From Paraliobacillus salinarum (GTDB lineage Bacteria; Bacillota; Bacilli; Bacillales; Amphibacillaceae): 64,000 nt of DNA. Shown here one piece after another: positions 1 to 10,442 of this stretch. The stretch lies in assembly GCF_014083865.1 (NCBI RefSeq), contig NZ_JACEFA010000001.1:1-64000 (forward strand), given 5' to 3'. The notes beneath the pieces are model-generated. The model saw nothing but the letters and a program-made list of their open reading frames with translations, did no database searches and was not told the DNA's origin. Numbering within the stretch: position 1 is the stretch's first letter; every line of letters starts with the position of its first letter. The position numbers and the translations under genes are program-made.

Positions 1-197
1 ATAATTCGCCCATGGAGAACTTTTTTGGTTTACTAAAACAAGAGATGTATTACGGAGAGGCACTGTGCTCGTTTGAAGAATTAAAAAATAAAATTAAGGA
101 ACATATCAATTATTATAATAATAAGCGTATAAAGCAAAAATTGGCAGGCATGAGTCCAGTTCAATACCGAATTCACACCAGCCAATTAGCTGCTTAA
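1..197 (+). CDS. IS3-family transposase OrfB, C-terminal part (cut by window start)
   Basis: The reading frame is open to the left edge, so the visible 61 residues after the first ATG are only the tail. The sequence NSPMENFFGLLKQEM contains the last catalytic Glu of the DDE triad, followed seven residues later by the Lys typical of IS3-family integrase domains. The end, ending in MSPVQYR, is also characteristic. The enzyme catalyses copy-out/paste-in transposition of the element. Family assignment is firm; activity of this copy cannot be judged because most of the gene is missing from the window. Confidence 0.85.
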   Translation, partial: NSPMENFFGLLKQEMYYGEALCSFEELKNKIKEHINYYNNKRIKQKLAGMSPVQYRIHTSQLAA

Positions 198-228
198 TAT
201 AATACTCTAACTTTTTGGGGTCACATCA
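1..228 (+). mobile_element. IS3-family (IS150-like) insertion sequence, right end only
   Basis: The first 197 bases encode the C-terminus of an IS3-family transposase. About 30 bases later comes a terminal sequence which, read on the minus strand, begins TGATGTGACCCC followed by an A-run. This resembles IS150-group inverted repeats, which start with TG and carry a GACCCC core. The element's left end lies outside the window, so neither its length nor its intactness can be judged. The exact outer boundary (225 or 228) is inferred from the TG...CA rule. Confidence 0.7.
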
Positions 229-256
229 TTAGGCGGCTCTTTTTAATTTTCTTAAG

Positions 257-285
257 TAGACTCCCTTTATTTTCAAAAGTATGAT
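257..285 (+). promoter_or_regulatory. putative σA promoter for ktrC
   Basis: TAGACT (257-262) and TATGAT (280-285) are separated by 17 bases, matching the σA -35 at 4/6 and -10 at 5/6 positions. It lies just inside host DNA beyond the insertion sequence and about 45 bases upstream of the ktrC start. Inference from sequence only. Confidence 0.4.
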
Positions 286-332
286 AGACTATCTTAAGAA
301 ATAATGTGTAGCTGTAGTAGGAGGATGAAGTA

Positions 333-1004
333 ATGAAACGTGAATTTGCCGTAATTGGTTTAGGGCGCTTTGGTGGTAGTATCTGTCGTGAACTAAGTGA
401 AGAAGGTATGGAAGTGCTTGCTATTGACACAGAAGAAGATAAAGTAAATGAATTTAAAGATATTGCATCACATGCTGTTATTGCTGATGCTACTGATGAA
501 AAAGTATTGAAAGAATTAGGAATACGTAATATTGATCACGTTATTGTCGCAATTGGTGATAACATACAGGCGAGTATTCTAACAACGCTGATGCTAAAAG
601 AATTAGGTATTAATAAAATTACCGTGAAAGCACAGAATGATTATCACGAAAAGGTGCTAAATAAAATTGGTGCAGACCAGGTTGTTCACCCAGAGAGAGA
701 TATGGGGAAGCGAATTGCGCATAGTATTATTTCCAGTAATATATTAGATCATTTAGAAGTATCAGATGACCATAGTATAGTTGAAGTAAAAGTTGGTAAG
801 AAAATGATTGGCAAGTCATTAGTTGACCTAGATATACGAGCAAACTATGGTTGTAACGTAGTAGCTATTAAACAAAGCAGAACAAATGAAATAAATGTGT
901 CTCCAATGGCGACAGAGATAATTGAGCCAGGGGATGTATTAATTGTTATCGGAGCAGATAAAGATATATCAAGATTTGAAAAAAATCTTGTTGTTGACGA
1001 TTAA
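333..1004 (+). CDS. ktrC: KtrC/TrkA-type potassium channel regulatory subunit
   Basis: This 223-residue cytosolic protein has an N-terminal TrkA_N (RCK) Rossmann domain with the nucleotide-binding GLGRFGG motif at residues 9-15, and a C-terminal TrkA_C domain (about 140-220). Family members form octameric rings that gate KtrB/KtrD-type K+ channels and respond to ATP/ADP and, through the C domain, to cyclic di-AMP. No channel subunit gene is adjacent, as in B. subtilis where ktrC (ykqB) also stands alone next to rnjA. The start ATG follows a clear AGGAGG. KtrA is the alternative assignment; position next to rnjA favours KtrC. Confidence 0.88.
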   Translation: MKREFAVIGLGRFGGSICRELSEEGMEVLAIDTEEDKVNEFKDIASHAVIADATDEKVLKELGIRNIDHVIVAIGDNIQASILTTLMLKELGINKITVKAQNDYHEKVLNKIGADQVVHPERDMGKRIAHSIISSNILDHLEVSDDHSIVEVKVGKKMIGKSLVDLDIRANYGCNVVAIKQSRTNEINVSPMATEIIEPGDVLIVIGADKDISRFEKNLVVDD

Positions 1005-1042
1005 AAAAATCACCTCAGAAATATTTCTGAGGTGATTTTTTA
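1004..1042. terminator. bidirectional terminator between ktrC and rnjA
   Basis: A perfect stem (AAAATCACCTCAGAAA paired with its complement) around a three-base loop is flanked by an A-run on the left and a T-run on the right. It can therefore terminate both of the convergent genes that meet here. Confidence 0.9.
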
Positions 1043-1052
1043 TTATTATTTA

Positions 1053-2720
1053 TTACACTTCCATAATGATAGGTAATATCATCGGGCGGCGTTTTGTTTT
1101 CTCGAATAAGAATGGAGCAATTGTATCAGTGATCTCATTTTTAATTTCAGACCATTGTGTCGTCTTGCGTTCCATTACTTTGTTCAAGTGAGAAGACACT
1201 AATTTTTGTGCCTCATTGATCAGATCTTCAGATTCACGCATATACACAAACCCTCGTGAAATAATATCTGGACCGGATGCAATTCTAAATTCTTTCATAT
1301 TTATGCTTACTACAACAATAACTAAGCCTTCTTCAGAAAGAATTCGTCTATCGCGCAATACTATATTTCCAATGTCTCCGATTCCGCTACCATCAACATA
1401 AATTGCACCAGATGGTATTTTTCCGGCTACATTAGCATTGTCTTTTCCAAGAGCTAGTACATCTCCATTGTCCATAATAAAGCTGTTACCCGGATCTACA
1501 TCACAAGCTTCAGCAAGCTTCGTATGTTCTTTAAGCATACGATACTCCCCGTGGATTGGCATAAAGAATTTAGGACGAAGAAGTCGTAACATTAACTTCT
1601 GTTCCTCTTGACTACCATGTCCAGATGTATGAATGTCATTTAATGGTCCGTGGATGACATCAGCACCCGCACGGTAAAGCATATTAATTATTTTACTGAC
1701 ACTAACTGTGTTACCAGGGATTGGTGAAGAAGAAAACACAACAGTGTCGTTAGGAATAATTGAAATTTGTCGGTGTGTTCCATTTGCGATTCTAGATAAG
1801 GCGGCCATTGGTTCACCTTGAGAACCTGTACAAAGAATGGTTACTTCATTTGCAGGAAGTCGGTTTATTTGATGCGCATCAATAAACGTATCTTCTGGTG
1901 CTTTAATGTAACCTAGCTCGCGACCGATAGAAATAGAAGCTTCCATACTTCTTCCGAACACTGCTATTTTCCGGTTATGTTTAACAGCCGCCTCTACCAT
2001 TTGTTGCAAACGATGAATGTTAGATGCGAAAGTAGCAAAAATAACTCTTCCGTCAACACGATTGAAAATATCACTAATACTTTCACCAACAACGCGTTCG
2101 GACATAGTGAATCCAGGAACTTCACTGTTAGTGCTATCGGATAGTAAACAAAGCACTCCTTCTTTACCAATTTCAGCCATTTTGGCTATATTGGCTGGTT
2201 CACCAACAGGGGTAAAATCAAATTTGAAATCACCAGTGTGAACAATATTTCCAGGAGGTGTTTTTACAACGATTCCGTATGAATCTGGTATGCTATGTGT
2301 TGTTCTAAAGAAAGAAACAGATGTCTTTCTAAATTTAATAATGTCTTCCTCTTGAAATGAGTGCAGCTTCGCATTTCGTAAGAGGCCATGTTCATCTAAT
2401 TTGTTTTTAATTAAGCCTAGCGCAAGTTTTCCAGCATATATTGGAACGTTTATTTCTCTTAATAAGTAAGGGATACCACCGATATGGTCTTCATGACCGT
2501 GAGTGATGAATAGCCCTTTAATTTTATCTTGATTTTGAACTAGATAGGTGTAATCTGGAATGACATAATCAATACCAAGTAATTCGTCTTCAGGAAATTT
2601 AATACCAGCATCGACAAGAATTATTTCATCCTGAAATTGAATACCATATGTGTTTTTCCCGATTTCTCCAAGCCCACCTAGTGCAAATACAGCTGTTTGA
2701 TCATTTTTTACGAATTTCAT
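1053..2720 (-). CDS. rnjA: ribonuclease J1
   Basis: At 555 residues this is the normal length for RNase J1, the 5'-3' exo/endonuclease that matures and degrades mRNA and 16S rRNA precursor in Bacilli. It has a metallo-beta-lactamase core with the zinc motif HGHEDH at residues 74-79, a TGDFKFD motif, a beta-CASP domain, and a C-terminal RNase J region. It starts four bases downstream of rpoY, so the two form an operon, the conserved arrangement in this family. It is distinguished from RNase J2 by the intact catalytic motif and the rpoY neighbour. Confidence 0.95.
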   Translation of the reverse strand: MKFVKNDQTAVFALGGLGEIGKNTYGIQFQDEIILVDAGIKFPEDELLGIDYVIPDYTYLVQNQDKIKGLFITHGHEDHIGGIPYLLREINVPIYAGKLALGLIKNKLDEHGLLRNAKLHSFQEEDIIKFRKTSVSFFRTTHSIPDSYGIVVKTPPGNIVHTGDFKFDFTPVGEPANIAKMAEIGKEGVLCLLSDSTNSEVPGFTMSERVVGESISDIFNRVDGRVIFATFASNIHRLQQMVEAAVKHNRKIAVFGRSMEASISIGRELGYIKAPEDTFIDAHQINRLPANEVTILCTGSQGEPMAALSRIANGTHRQISIIPNDTVVFSSSPIPGNTVSVSKIINMLYRAGADVIHGPLNDIHTSGHGSQEEQKLMLRLLRPKFFMPIHGEYRMLKEHTKLAEACDVDPGNSFIMDNGDVLALGKDNANVAGKIPSGAIYVDGSGIGDIGNIVLRDRRILSEEGLVIVVVSINMKEFRIASGPDIISRGFVYMRESEDLINEAQKLVSSHLNKVMERKTTQWSEIKNEITDTIAPFLFEKTKRRPMILPIIMEV

Positions 2721-2723
2721 GGA

Positions 2724-2933
2724 TTATCCGTTCTCCACTGAAAATTCTTCTGATTGTTTTTCATATGCTAGGTGTGCGCCATCTAAAGGCTGGATGAACT
2801 CGATATTAAGTTTTTTAGCTGCTAATTCTTTACGAACTTGTCTTTCTGAATCTGCTTCGTAATACAGACTAGTTGTTCTTTCGCGAACAGGAATTTCATC
2901 TGATATTGTTTGATACATTACTTTATAAATCAT
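2724..2933 (-). CDS. rpoY: RNA polymerase epsilon subunit
   Basis: This 69-residue protein matches the YkzG/RpoY family (DUF1447), a small Firmicute-specific subunit that binds the core RNA polymerase near the RNA exit side. It starts ATGATTTATAAAG after an AAGGAG ribosome site and ends four bases before rnjA, a linkage conserved throughout Bacilli. The acidic, compact composition fits the family. B. subtilis has further genes between this locus and def (ykrA) that are absent here. Confidence 0.93.
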   Translation of the reverse strand: MIYKVMYQTISDEIPVRERTTSLYYEADSERQVRKELAAKKLNIEFIQPLDGAHLAYEKQSEEFSVENG

Positions 2934-3030
2934 TTAATCTCTCCTTCATTGCATTGCAAAAAAATATTTTTATATGACACATAGCAGTGTTAAATTTTAC
3001 GGAATTCAAATATTTGTAAGAAACATGCTT

Positions 3031-3126
3031 TTACCGACAGTTATTCTTAAAAGCATTTGGAACACGATTTTGACCTAACAATTTCTTCCATCGTTTTCTA
3101 AGCTTTTCTTTCAATCGCTTTAACAT
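3031..3126 (-). CDS. possible small basic protein, 31 residues
   Basis: A short ORF in the 470-base gap between rpoY and def. The product is strongly cationic (MLKRLKEKLRKRWKKLLGQ at the N-terminus), and residues 1-17 could form an amphipathic basic helix. An AAGGAG lies 12 bases before the ATG, somewhat far. On the same strand a σA-like TATACT lies about 90 bases upstream with a 4/6 -35 (TTTCCA) at 17-base spacing. A 9-bp hairpin (ATGCTTTTA/TAAAAGCAT, 3025-3056) covers the end of the ORF. I do not recognise the product. The rest of the gap shows nothing clear. Confidence 0.4.
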   Translation of the reverse strand: MLKRLKEKLRKRWKKLLGQNRVPNAFKNNCR

Positions 3127-3402
3127 AAGCTATTACAGCTCCTTTCTTCATGTTAAAGAAAAGCATAAACTATTCAACCGTCCAATCCCTATTACTATTA
3201 GTATAGTATGGAATGCTTCATTTGGAAACAGAAACGTTTAAAAGTTTTAAAAAAAATAAATAAACCTGTACAGAAACGCATATTACATTAGTCAGAGAAA
3301 AAGCCGATGTATGTTCGTTAACTTTAGTCTATTTTTGGCTAAGATTGTAGTTCTTATACGATTTTATCCAAAATAAAAACTGATGACGTGCATCAGTAAT
3401 TT

Positions 3403-3960
3403 TTAATCTATATCACATGCTTTTGCATTTTCTGGTGGTTGGAAAGGATTTGTTTTATTAATATGATCGTAAAACATAACACCGTTTAAATGATCGATTT
3501 CATGTTGTAACACGATTGCAGCATAGCCGCGAAGCCTCCATTTGATTGGTTCTCCTTTTCTATTTAAGGCTTTGACTGTAATTTTAGCGTATCTAGGAAC
3601 ATAACCTGGTACTTCTCTATCAACAGATAAACAACCTTCACCATTAGATAAGAATGTTTTCTCAACGGAATGACTCATTATTTTTGGATTAAATAGCCCC
3701 TCACTATAGAGTTGTCCATCAAGGTCTTCAAAATGCACAGCTATCATTCGTTTTGAAATTCCAATTTGCGGTGCAGCAAGACCAACGCCAGGACGTAAAT
3801 TGTACTCCTCAGCAATAGCTTCATCTTGACTGTTCTTTAAGTACTGTAGCATTTTTTCTAGTGTATTTTTATCTTGATCACTTATTGGTATTTCAATTGG
3901 CTCGGCTATTTGTTCTAAAACCGGATTTCCTTCACGGACAATATCATTCATTGTAATCAA
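3403..3960 (-). CDS. def: peptide deformylase (DefB type)
   Basis: The enzyme removes the N-formyl group from nascent proteins. All three family motifs are present: GVGLAAPQ at residues 58-65, EGCLS at 108-112 (Cys110 is a metal ligand), and HEIDH at 153-157 within QHEIDHLNG. I place the start at TTG (3960-3958), giving MITMNDIVREG as in DefB homologues, because an AAAGGAG stands ten bases before it; the upstream ATG at 3984 lies before that ribosome site. Length is 185 residues, typical for type-2 deformylases of Gram-positives. It stands alone, transcribed divergently from ykyA. Confidence 0.93.
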   Translation of the reverse strand: MITMNDIVREGNPVLEQIAEPIEIPISDQDKNTLEKMLQYLKNSQDEAIAEEYNLRPGVGLAAPQIGISKRMIAVHFEDLDGQLYSEGLFNPKIMSHSVEKTFLSNGEGCLSVDREVPGYVPRYAKITVKALNRKGEPIKWRLRGYAAIVLQHEIDHLNGVMFYDHINKTNPFQPPENAKACDID

Positions 3961-4140
3961 CGCGTTCACGCTCCTTTGATGCATTTTACTGTATCATATT
4001 TTATCACAGATTAAAAACAAACGGGTGAAAAATGAATCTATATAAAAGAAAGGTGCGGTTAAAAATAATAATATGTTATACTAATTCCATAAATGTGTTT
4101 GCACGTTTTTATACTATTAGGTAATGGGGAGGTTAACTCG

Positions 4141-4794
4141 TTGAAGTTAAAGATAGTCGGAATTATGAGCTTGTTGATCATCTTGCTTTCAGCTTGCTCG
4201 GGTCAGTCAACAACAGAAAAAATGTATGAGCATCTAGAAGAATCTGTATCACTTGAAGCGGAATTCGTTAATCAACAAGAACCATTAACAAAGCTAGAAG
4301 AGCAAGAACAAAATTATTACAATGAAATAAGTAAATTAAGCATGGAAGAGTTTGATCAAATAAAATCTCTCGCAGATAAAGCGTTAGAGTCTATCGAACA
4401 GCGTAAAGAACTATTAGAGGAAGAACAAAATAGCATTCACGCTGCTAAAGAAGAGTTCGACAATGTTGAACCATTGATAGAGGACCTTGAAGATGAGAAG
4501 TTAAAGAAAGCCGCAAAAGAAATGAATGAAGCGATGAATAAACGATTTGATGCTTATACAACACTATACGATGCATACAAGAAATCATTGGAGTATGATC
4601 AAGAATTATATGAGATGTTAAAGCAGGAAGACATTGAACAAGATGCCTTATCCAAGCAGATTAATAAAGTGAACGAACAATACAATAAAGTATCTAAAGC
4701 AAACGATGCATTTAATGATCAAACAAATACATTCAATGACAAAAAAAGAACGTTTTACGAAAACACGGATTTAAACATATCTTATGAAGAATAA
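4141..4794 (+). CDS. ykyA: YkyA-family cell-surface lipoprotein
   Basis: A 217-residue predicted lipoprotein. A short hydrophobic signal (KLKIVGIMSLLIILLSAC) ends in the lipobox LSAC at residues 17-20, followed by a long, highly charged region rich in Glu, Lys and Gln that should form extended coiled coil. It matches the YkyA family, annotated as a putative cell-wall binding lipoprotein of unknown function, which lies next to pdhA in B. subtilis too. The start is TTG, eight bases after GGGGAGG; the upstream ATG at 4093 would add residues before the signal peptide and lacks a ribosome site. Confidence 0.85.
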   Translation: MKLKIVGIMSLLIILLSACSGQSTTEKMYEHLEESVSLEAEFVNQQEPLTKLEEQEQNYYNEISKLSMEEFDQIKSLADKALESIEQRKELLEEEQNSIHAAKEEFDNVEPLIEDLEDEKLKKAAKEMNEAMNKRFDAYTTLYDAYKKSLEYDQELYEMLKQEDIEQDALSKQINKVNEQYNKVSKANDAFNDQTNTFNDKKRTFYENTDLNISYEE

Positions 4795-4802
4795 GAGAAG
4801 AG

Positions 4803-4841
4803 CCGATCGCCCTATGATTTTCTAGGCGGATCGGTTTTTTT
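4803..4841 (+). terminator. terminator after ykyA
   Basis: CCGATC and GGATCGG-type arms, with an inner CCTA/TAGG pair and a two-base mismatch, enclose a short loop and are followed by seven T residues. Confidence 0.75.
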
Positions 4842-5023
4842 ATATGTTTATAGTACAGATTTGGAATATCTTATAGTACAGAATGGTGAATTAACTGATG
4901 TTAAACTTTTTTGTTTAGAAATTTTATTTATATTGTGCAAAGTGTTTGACCGGAATACTATAATGAGCTAAACTTATAAAAGAATTGAAATTGTACTAAT
5001 AGAAATGCGATTTGTCTATGTAA

Positions 5024-6253
<1,230 letters not shown>

Positions 6254-6256
6254 ATC

Positions 6257-7234
6257 ATGGCTCAAATGACAATGATCCAAGCAATTACTGATGCTTTACG
6301 CACAGAGTTAAAAAATGACGAGAACGTATTAGTTTTTGGTGAAGATGTTGGCCAAAACGGTGGTGTATTCCGTGCAACAGAAGGTTTACAACAAGAATTC
6401 GGGGAAGATAGAGTGTTTGATACTCCGCTTGCTGAATCCGGTATAGCAGGAATTGCTGTCGGTTTAGCTACACAAGGTTTCCGTCCAGTTCCTGAAATTC
6501 AGTTCTTTGGTTTTATCTATGAAGCAATGGATGCAGTTAATGGACAAATGGCACGTTTACGTTATCGTACAGGTAATACAATGAATGCGCCAATCACAAT
6601 TCGTTCACCATTTGGTGGCGGTGTTCACACACCAGAATTACATGCTGATTCGCTTGAAGGATTAATTGCACAACAACCAGGTATGAAAGTAGTTATTCCT
6701 TCAAATCCATACGATGCAAAAGGATTGTTGATTTCATCTATTCGTGATAATGATCCAGTTGTATATTTAGAGCACATGAAACTTTATCGTTCATTCCGTG
6801 AAGAAGTTCCTGAAGAAGCTTATACCATTGAATTAGGTAAAGCTAATGTAAAACGTGAAGGTACAGACGTTACATTAGTTGCATATGGTGCAATGGTTCA
6901 AGCATCTATGAAAGCTGCTGAGGAATTAGAAAAAGAAGGCATTCAAGCAGAGGTAATTGACCTTCGTACTGTAATGCCATTAGATATTGAAACAATCATT
7001 AAATCAGTAGAAAAAACAAATCGTGTTGTAGTTGTACAAGAGGCACAACGACAAGCAGGTATGGCTGCTCAAATCGTTACAGAAATTCAAGAACGTGCAA
7101 TTCTGCATTTAGAAGCTCCTGTTCTTCGCGTTGCTGCTCCAGATACAGTATATGCGTTTACACAAGCAGAAGAAGTTTGGTTGCCGAATTACAACGATAT
7201 CATTGAAAAAGTAAATAAAGTAATTAACTTTTAA
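6257..7234 (+). CDS. pdhB: pyruvate dehydrogenase E1 component, beta subunit
   Basis: This 325-residue subunit pairs with PdhA to form the alpha2beta2 E1 heterotetramer. It starts [18 protein letters not shown] and contains [18 protein letters not shown] and the transketolase C-terminal domain (from about residue 200), typical of the family. Start codon ATG has AAAGGAG upstream, overlapping the end of pdhA. Translation is probably coupled, as only a few bases separate the genes. Confidence 0.96.
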   Translation: MAQMTMIQAITDALRTELKNDENVLVFGEDVGQNGGVFRATEGLQQEFGEDRVFDTPLAESGIAGIAVGLATQGFRPVPEIQFFGFIYEAMDAVNGQMARLRYRTGNTMNAPITIRSPFGGGVHTPELHADSLEGLIAQQPGMKVVIPSNPYDAKGLLISSIRDNDPVVYLEHMKLYRSFREEVPEEAYTIELGKANVKREGTDVTLVAYGAMVQASMKAAEELEKEGIQAEVIDLRTVMPLDIETIIKSVEKTNRVVVVQEAQRQAGMAAQIVTEIQERAILHLEAPVLRVAAPDTVYAFTQAEEVWLPNYNDIIEKVNKVINF

Positions 7235-7261
7235 TTGAAATTATGACGGGAGGCAATAACG

Positions 7262-8854
7262 ATGGCATTTGAATTTAAATTGCCTGATATCGGTGAAGGA
7301 ATTCACGAAGGTGAAATTGTAAAATGGTTTGTTAAAGCCGGAGAAGAAATTAAAGAAGATGATGTACTTTGTGAAGTGCAAAATGATAAAGCAGTAGTAG
7401 AAATTCCTTCTCCAGTAGAAGGAACTGTAAAAGAAGTGCATTTTGAAGAAGGTTCAGTAGCAACTGTCGGTCAAACAATCATTACGATTGATGCAGAGGG
7501 ATATGAAAATGAATCAAGTGATGATTCAGAATCTGCTTCTTCTGAGACAGAAACAAAAGGGACTGAAAATAGCGATAGCAATACTGGTGCATATGAATTT
7601 AAATTACCTGATATTGGTGAAGGAATTCACGAAGGTGAAATCGTAAAATGGTTTGTTAAAGCCGGAGAAGAAATTAAAGAAGATGATGTACTTTGTGAAG
7701 TGCAAAATGATAAAGCAGTAGTAGAAATTCCTTCTCCAGTAGAAGGAACTGTAAAAGAAGTGCATTTTGAAGAAGGTTCAGTAGCAACTGTCGGTCAAAC
7801 AATCATTACAATTGACGCAGTTGGTTATGAAGGTGCTGTTGAAGAAGCTCCTGCAAAAGAAGAAAAGTCTGCTGAAAAATCAGCTCCAAAAGCTGCGAAA
7901 CAAGAAAAAGCAAATCCGAACCAACGTATTATTGCAATGCCTTCTGTTCGTAAATATGCGCGTGATAAAGATGTTAACATTTCTGAAGTTACAGGTAGCG
8001 GAAAGAATGGTCGTATTGTAAAAGCTGATATTGACGCATACTTAAATGGTGATCAACAAGCTACACAAGAGCCTGCTTCTTCTGATAAAGGTGCAACAGT
8101 TATTAAGGAAGAAAAAGCAACTAAGTCACAACAAGTTGCTGCTACTGGTGATTTACCTGAAACGCGCGAAAAAATGTCTGGTATTCGTAAATCAATTGCA
8201 AATGCAATGGTTAATTCTAAGCATAAGGCACCACACGTTACCTTGCATGATGAAATTGATGTAACAGAATTAGTAGCTCATCGTAAGAAATTCAAGCCAG
8301 TTGCTGCTGAAAAAGAAATCAAGTTAACTTATTTACCGTATGTTGTAAAAGCACTTGTTTCTGCATTGAAAAATTACCCAATTATCAATGCTTCTATCGA
8401 TGATGATACAGATGAGATTGTTTACAAGCATTATTATAATATTGGAATTGCGGCTGATACAGATAAAGGGTTACTTGTACCTGTCGTAAAAGATGCAGAT
8501 AAGAAATCAATCTTTGCGATCTCTCAAGAAATTAATGAATTAGCTGGAAAAGCGAAAAGCGGTAAACTTGGGCCTAATGAGATGAAAGGTGCTTCTTGCA
8601 CAATCACTAATATTGGTTCAGCTGGTGGACAATGGTTTACTCCAGTAATTAATTATCCAGAAGCAGCAATCTTAGGTATTGGTCGTATTGCAGAAAAACC
8701 TGTAGTAAAAGACGGTGAAATTGTTGTTGCTCCAGTATTAGCATTGTCATTAAGCTTCGATCACCGTATCGTTGATGGAGCTACAGCTCAAATGGCATTA
8801 AATCAAGTGAAGCGTTTGTTAAACGATCCACAATTAATTATGATGGAGGCGTAG
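7262..8854 (+). CDS. pdhC: dihydrolipoamide acetyltransferase E2 with two lipoyl domains
   Basis: E2 forms the core of the complex and transfers the acetyl group to CoA. The order is lipoyl domain 1 (about 1-80, lipoyl Lys43 in QNDKAVVEI), a Ser/Glu-rich linker, lipoyl domain 2 (about 109-188, Lys151), an Ala/Lys-rich linker, a peripheral-subunit-binding domain (about 220-260, [13 protein letters not shown]), a second linker, then the catalytic domain ending with the DHRIVDG motif. At 530 residues it is about 90 longer than B. subtilis PdhC, which has one lipoyl domain. The two lipoyl domains are identical over 75 residues and nearly identical in DNA. Confidence 0.96.
   Translation: MAFEFKLPDIGEGIHEGEIVKWFVKAGEEIKEDDVLCEVQNDKAVVEIPSPVEGTVKEVHFEEGSVATVGQTIITIDAEGYENESSDDSESASSETETKGTENSDSNTGAYEFKLPDIGEGIHEGEIVKWFVKAGEEIKEDDVLCEVQNDKAVVEIPSPVEGTVKEVHFEEGSVATVGQTIITIDAVGYEGAVEEAPAKEEKSAEKSAPKAAKQEKANPNQRIIAMPSVRKYARDKDVNISEVTGSGKNGRIVKADIDAYLNGDQQATQEPASSDKGATVIKEEKATKSQQVAATGDLPETREKMSGIRKSIANAMVNSKHKAPHVTLHDEIDVTELVAHRKKFKPVAAEKEIKLTYLPYVVKALVSALKNYPIINASIDDDTDEIVYKHYYNIGIAADTDKGLLVPVVKDADKKSIFAISQEINELAGKAKSGKLGPNEMKGASCTITNIGSAGGQWFTPVINYPEAAILGIGRIAEKPVVKDGEIVVAPVLALSLSFDHRIVDGATAQMALNQVKRLLNDPQLIMMEA
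7271..7495 (+). repeat. lipoyl-domain repeat, copy 1
   Basis: This 225-base segment of pdhC recurs 324 bases downstream. The protein is identical in both copies and only about five synonymous base changes are visible, clustered at the two ends; the centre is identical. Confidence 0.95.
7595..7819 (+). repeat. lipoyl-domain repeat, copy 2
   Basis: Second copy of the 225-base pdhC lipoyl segment. The separating linker of about 33 codons is not repeated, so the repeated unit is the folded domain itself. Confidence 0.95.
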
Positions 8855-8858
8855 AGTT

Positions 8859-10268
8859 ATGGTAGTAGGCGATTTTCCAATTGAATTAGATACACTAGTA
8901 GTTGGAGCCGGACCTGGTGGCTATGTTGCTGCCATTCGTGCTGCACAAACAGGACAAAAAGTTACCATTGTTGACAAAGGTGCTTTAGGTGGCGTTTGTT
9001 TAAACGTTGGTTGTATTCCTTCTAAAGCGTTGATCCAAGCAGGACACCGTTATGAGGAAGCGCACGGAGCTGCTGAGATGGGTATTACTGCTGAGAATGT
9101 TTCAGTTGATTTCTCTAAAGTGCAAGAATGGAAATCAAGCGTTGTAAACAAGTTAACAAGTGGTGTTGAAGGCTTATTAAAAGGAAATAAAGTAGATATT
9201 GTTAAAGGTGAAGTTTATTTTGTAGATAAGAATACAGTACGTGTAATGGATGAGAAGAATTCTCAAAGTTATACATTTAAAAATTGTATCATTGCAACAG
9301 GATCTACACCTATTGAAATTCCTAGCTTCAAATTTTCTGATCGCATCCTAGATTCTACAGGTGCATTGAATCTAAAAGAAATTCCTAAGAAAATGGTTGT
9401 TATCGGTGGTGGCTATGTAGGTACAGAATTAGGTACTGCATATGCAAACTTCGGTACAGAAGTAACAATTCTTGAAGGAGCGAAAGATATTCTAGGTGGA
9501 TTTGAAAGCCAAATGTCATCTTTAGTTAAACGTAACTTGAAAAAGAAAAATGTTACGATTGTTACTGAAGCAATGGCGAAAAGCTCTGAAGAAACTGATA
9601 ATGGTGTAAAAGTTACCTATGAAGCTAAAGGAAAAGAAGAAATAATCGAAGCGGATTATGTACTAGTTACAGTAGGTCGTTATCCTAACACTTCTGAAAT
9701 CGGCCTAGAGTCTTTAGGTGTAGAAATGGACGACAAAGGTTTAATTAAAATTGATAAGCAATGTCGTACTAATATAGATAATATTTATGCTATTGGTGAT
9801 ATTGTACCTGGTGCTCCTCTTGCTCACAAAGCATCTTATGAAGGCAAGATTGCAGCAGAAGTTATTGCTGGGGAGAAAACAGAAATTGATTATAATGGCA
9901 TTCCAGCTGTTGTATTCTCTGAACCAGAATTGGCGACTGTTGGTTACACTGAGCAAGGTGCAAAAGATGCAGGATTTGATGTCAAAACCGCTAAATTCCC
10001 ATTCGCTGCTAATGGTCGTGCTTTATCATTAGGTAGTGGAGATGGATTTGTTAAACTTGTTACACGCAAAGAGGATGGTTTAGTACTTGGAGGACAAATT
10101 GCTGGTGCAAATGCTAGTGACATGATCTCTGAGTTAGGATTAGCAATTGAAACAGGCATGACTGCTGAAGATTTAGCTTTAACTATTCATGCTCACCCAA
10201 CATTAGGTGAAATTACAATGGAAGCTGCAGAAGTGGCTATGGGAACTCCAATCCATATTGTAAAATAA
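8859..10268 (+). CDS. pdhD: dihydrolipoamide dehydrogenase E3
   Basis: This flavoprotein re-oxidises the E2 dihydrolipoamide and reduces NAD+. It shows the N-terminal FAD motif GAGPGG (residues 16-21), the redox disulfide Cys47/Cys52 in [13 protein letters not shown], a second Rossmann motif GGGYVG for NAD, and the C-terminal catalytic HAHPTLGE. The 469-residue length is normal. The ribosome site GGAGGCG lies inside the last codons of pdhC, so translation is coupled. A strong terminator follows directly and closes the operon. E3 may also serve other 2-oxoacid dehydrogenases. Confidence 0.97.
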   Translation: MVVGDFPIELDTLVVGAGPGGYVAAIRAAQTGQKVTIVDKGALGGVCLNVGCIPSKALIQAGHRYEEAHGAAEMGITAENVSVDFSKVQEWKSSVVNKLTSGVEGLLKGNKVDIVKGEVYFVDKNTVRVMDEKNSQSYTFKNCIIATGSTPIEIPSFKFSDRILDSTGALNLKEIPKKMVVIGGGYVGTELGTAYANFGTEVTILEGAKDILGGFESQMSSLVKRNLKKKNVTIVTEAMAKSSEETDNGVKVTYEAKGKEEIIEADYVLVTVGRYPNTSEIGLESLGVEMDDKGLIKIDKQCRTNIDNIYAIGDIVPGAPLAHKASYEGKIAAEVIAGEKTEIDYNGIPAVVFSEPELATVGYTEQGAKDAGFDVKTAKFPFAANGRALSLGSGDGFVKLVTRKEDGLVLGGQIAGANASDMISELGLAIETGMTAEDLALTIHAHPTLGEITMEAAEVAMGTPIHIVK

Positions 10269-10273
10269 ACAAC

Positions 10274-10310
10274 AAAAAGCTTACACTTTTGAATAAGTGT
10301 AAGCTTTTTT
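10274..10310 (+). terminator. terminator of the pdh operon
   Basis: AAAAAGCTTACACTT pairs perfectly with AAGTGTAAGCTTTTT across a short loop, followed by further T residues, six bases after the pdhD stop codon. Confidence 0.92.
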
Positions 10311-10442
10311 ACATGTCTTATTATAATTAAATTAGCAATGAAAAATATGTTGGTTTTCTATAATAAATTGGCTAATATTGCAGATATTTGAAGCTGTTTG
10401 TCGTATAATAGGGAGTATACATAAACAACAGGAGGATTACAT

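Noticed and set aside
7812-8264. Lysine/leucine-rich +1 frame ORFs inside pdhC linkers
   Set aside because: They arise from the repetitive Ala/Lys/Glu linker codons; pdhC frame is certain.
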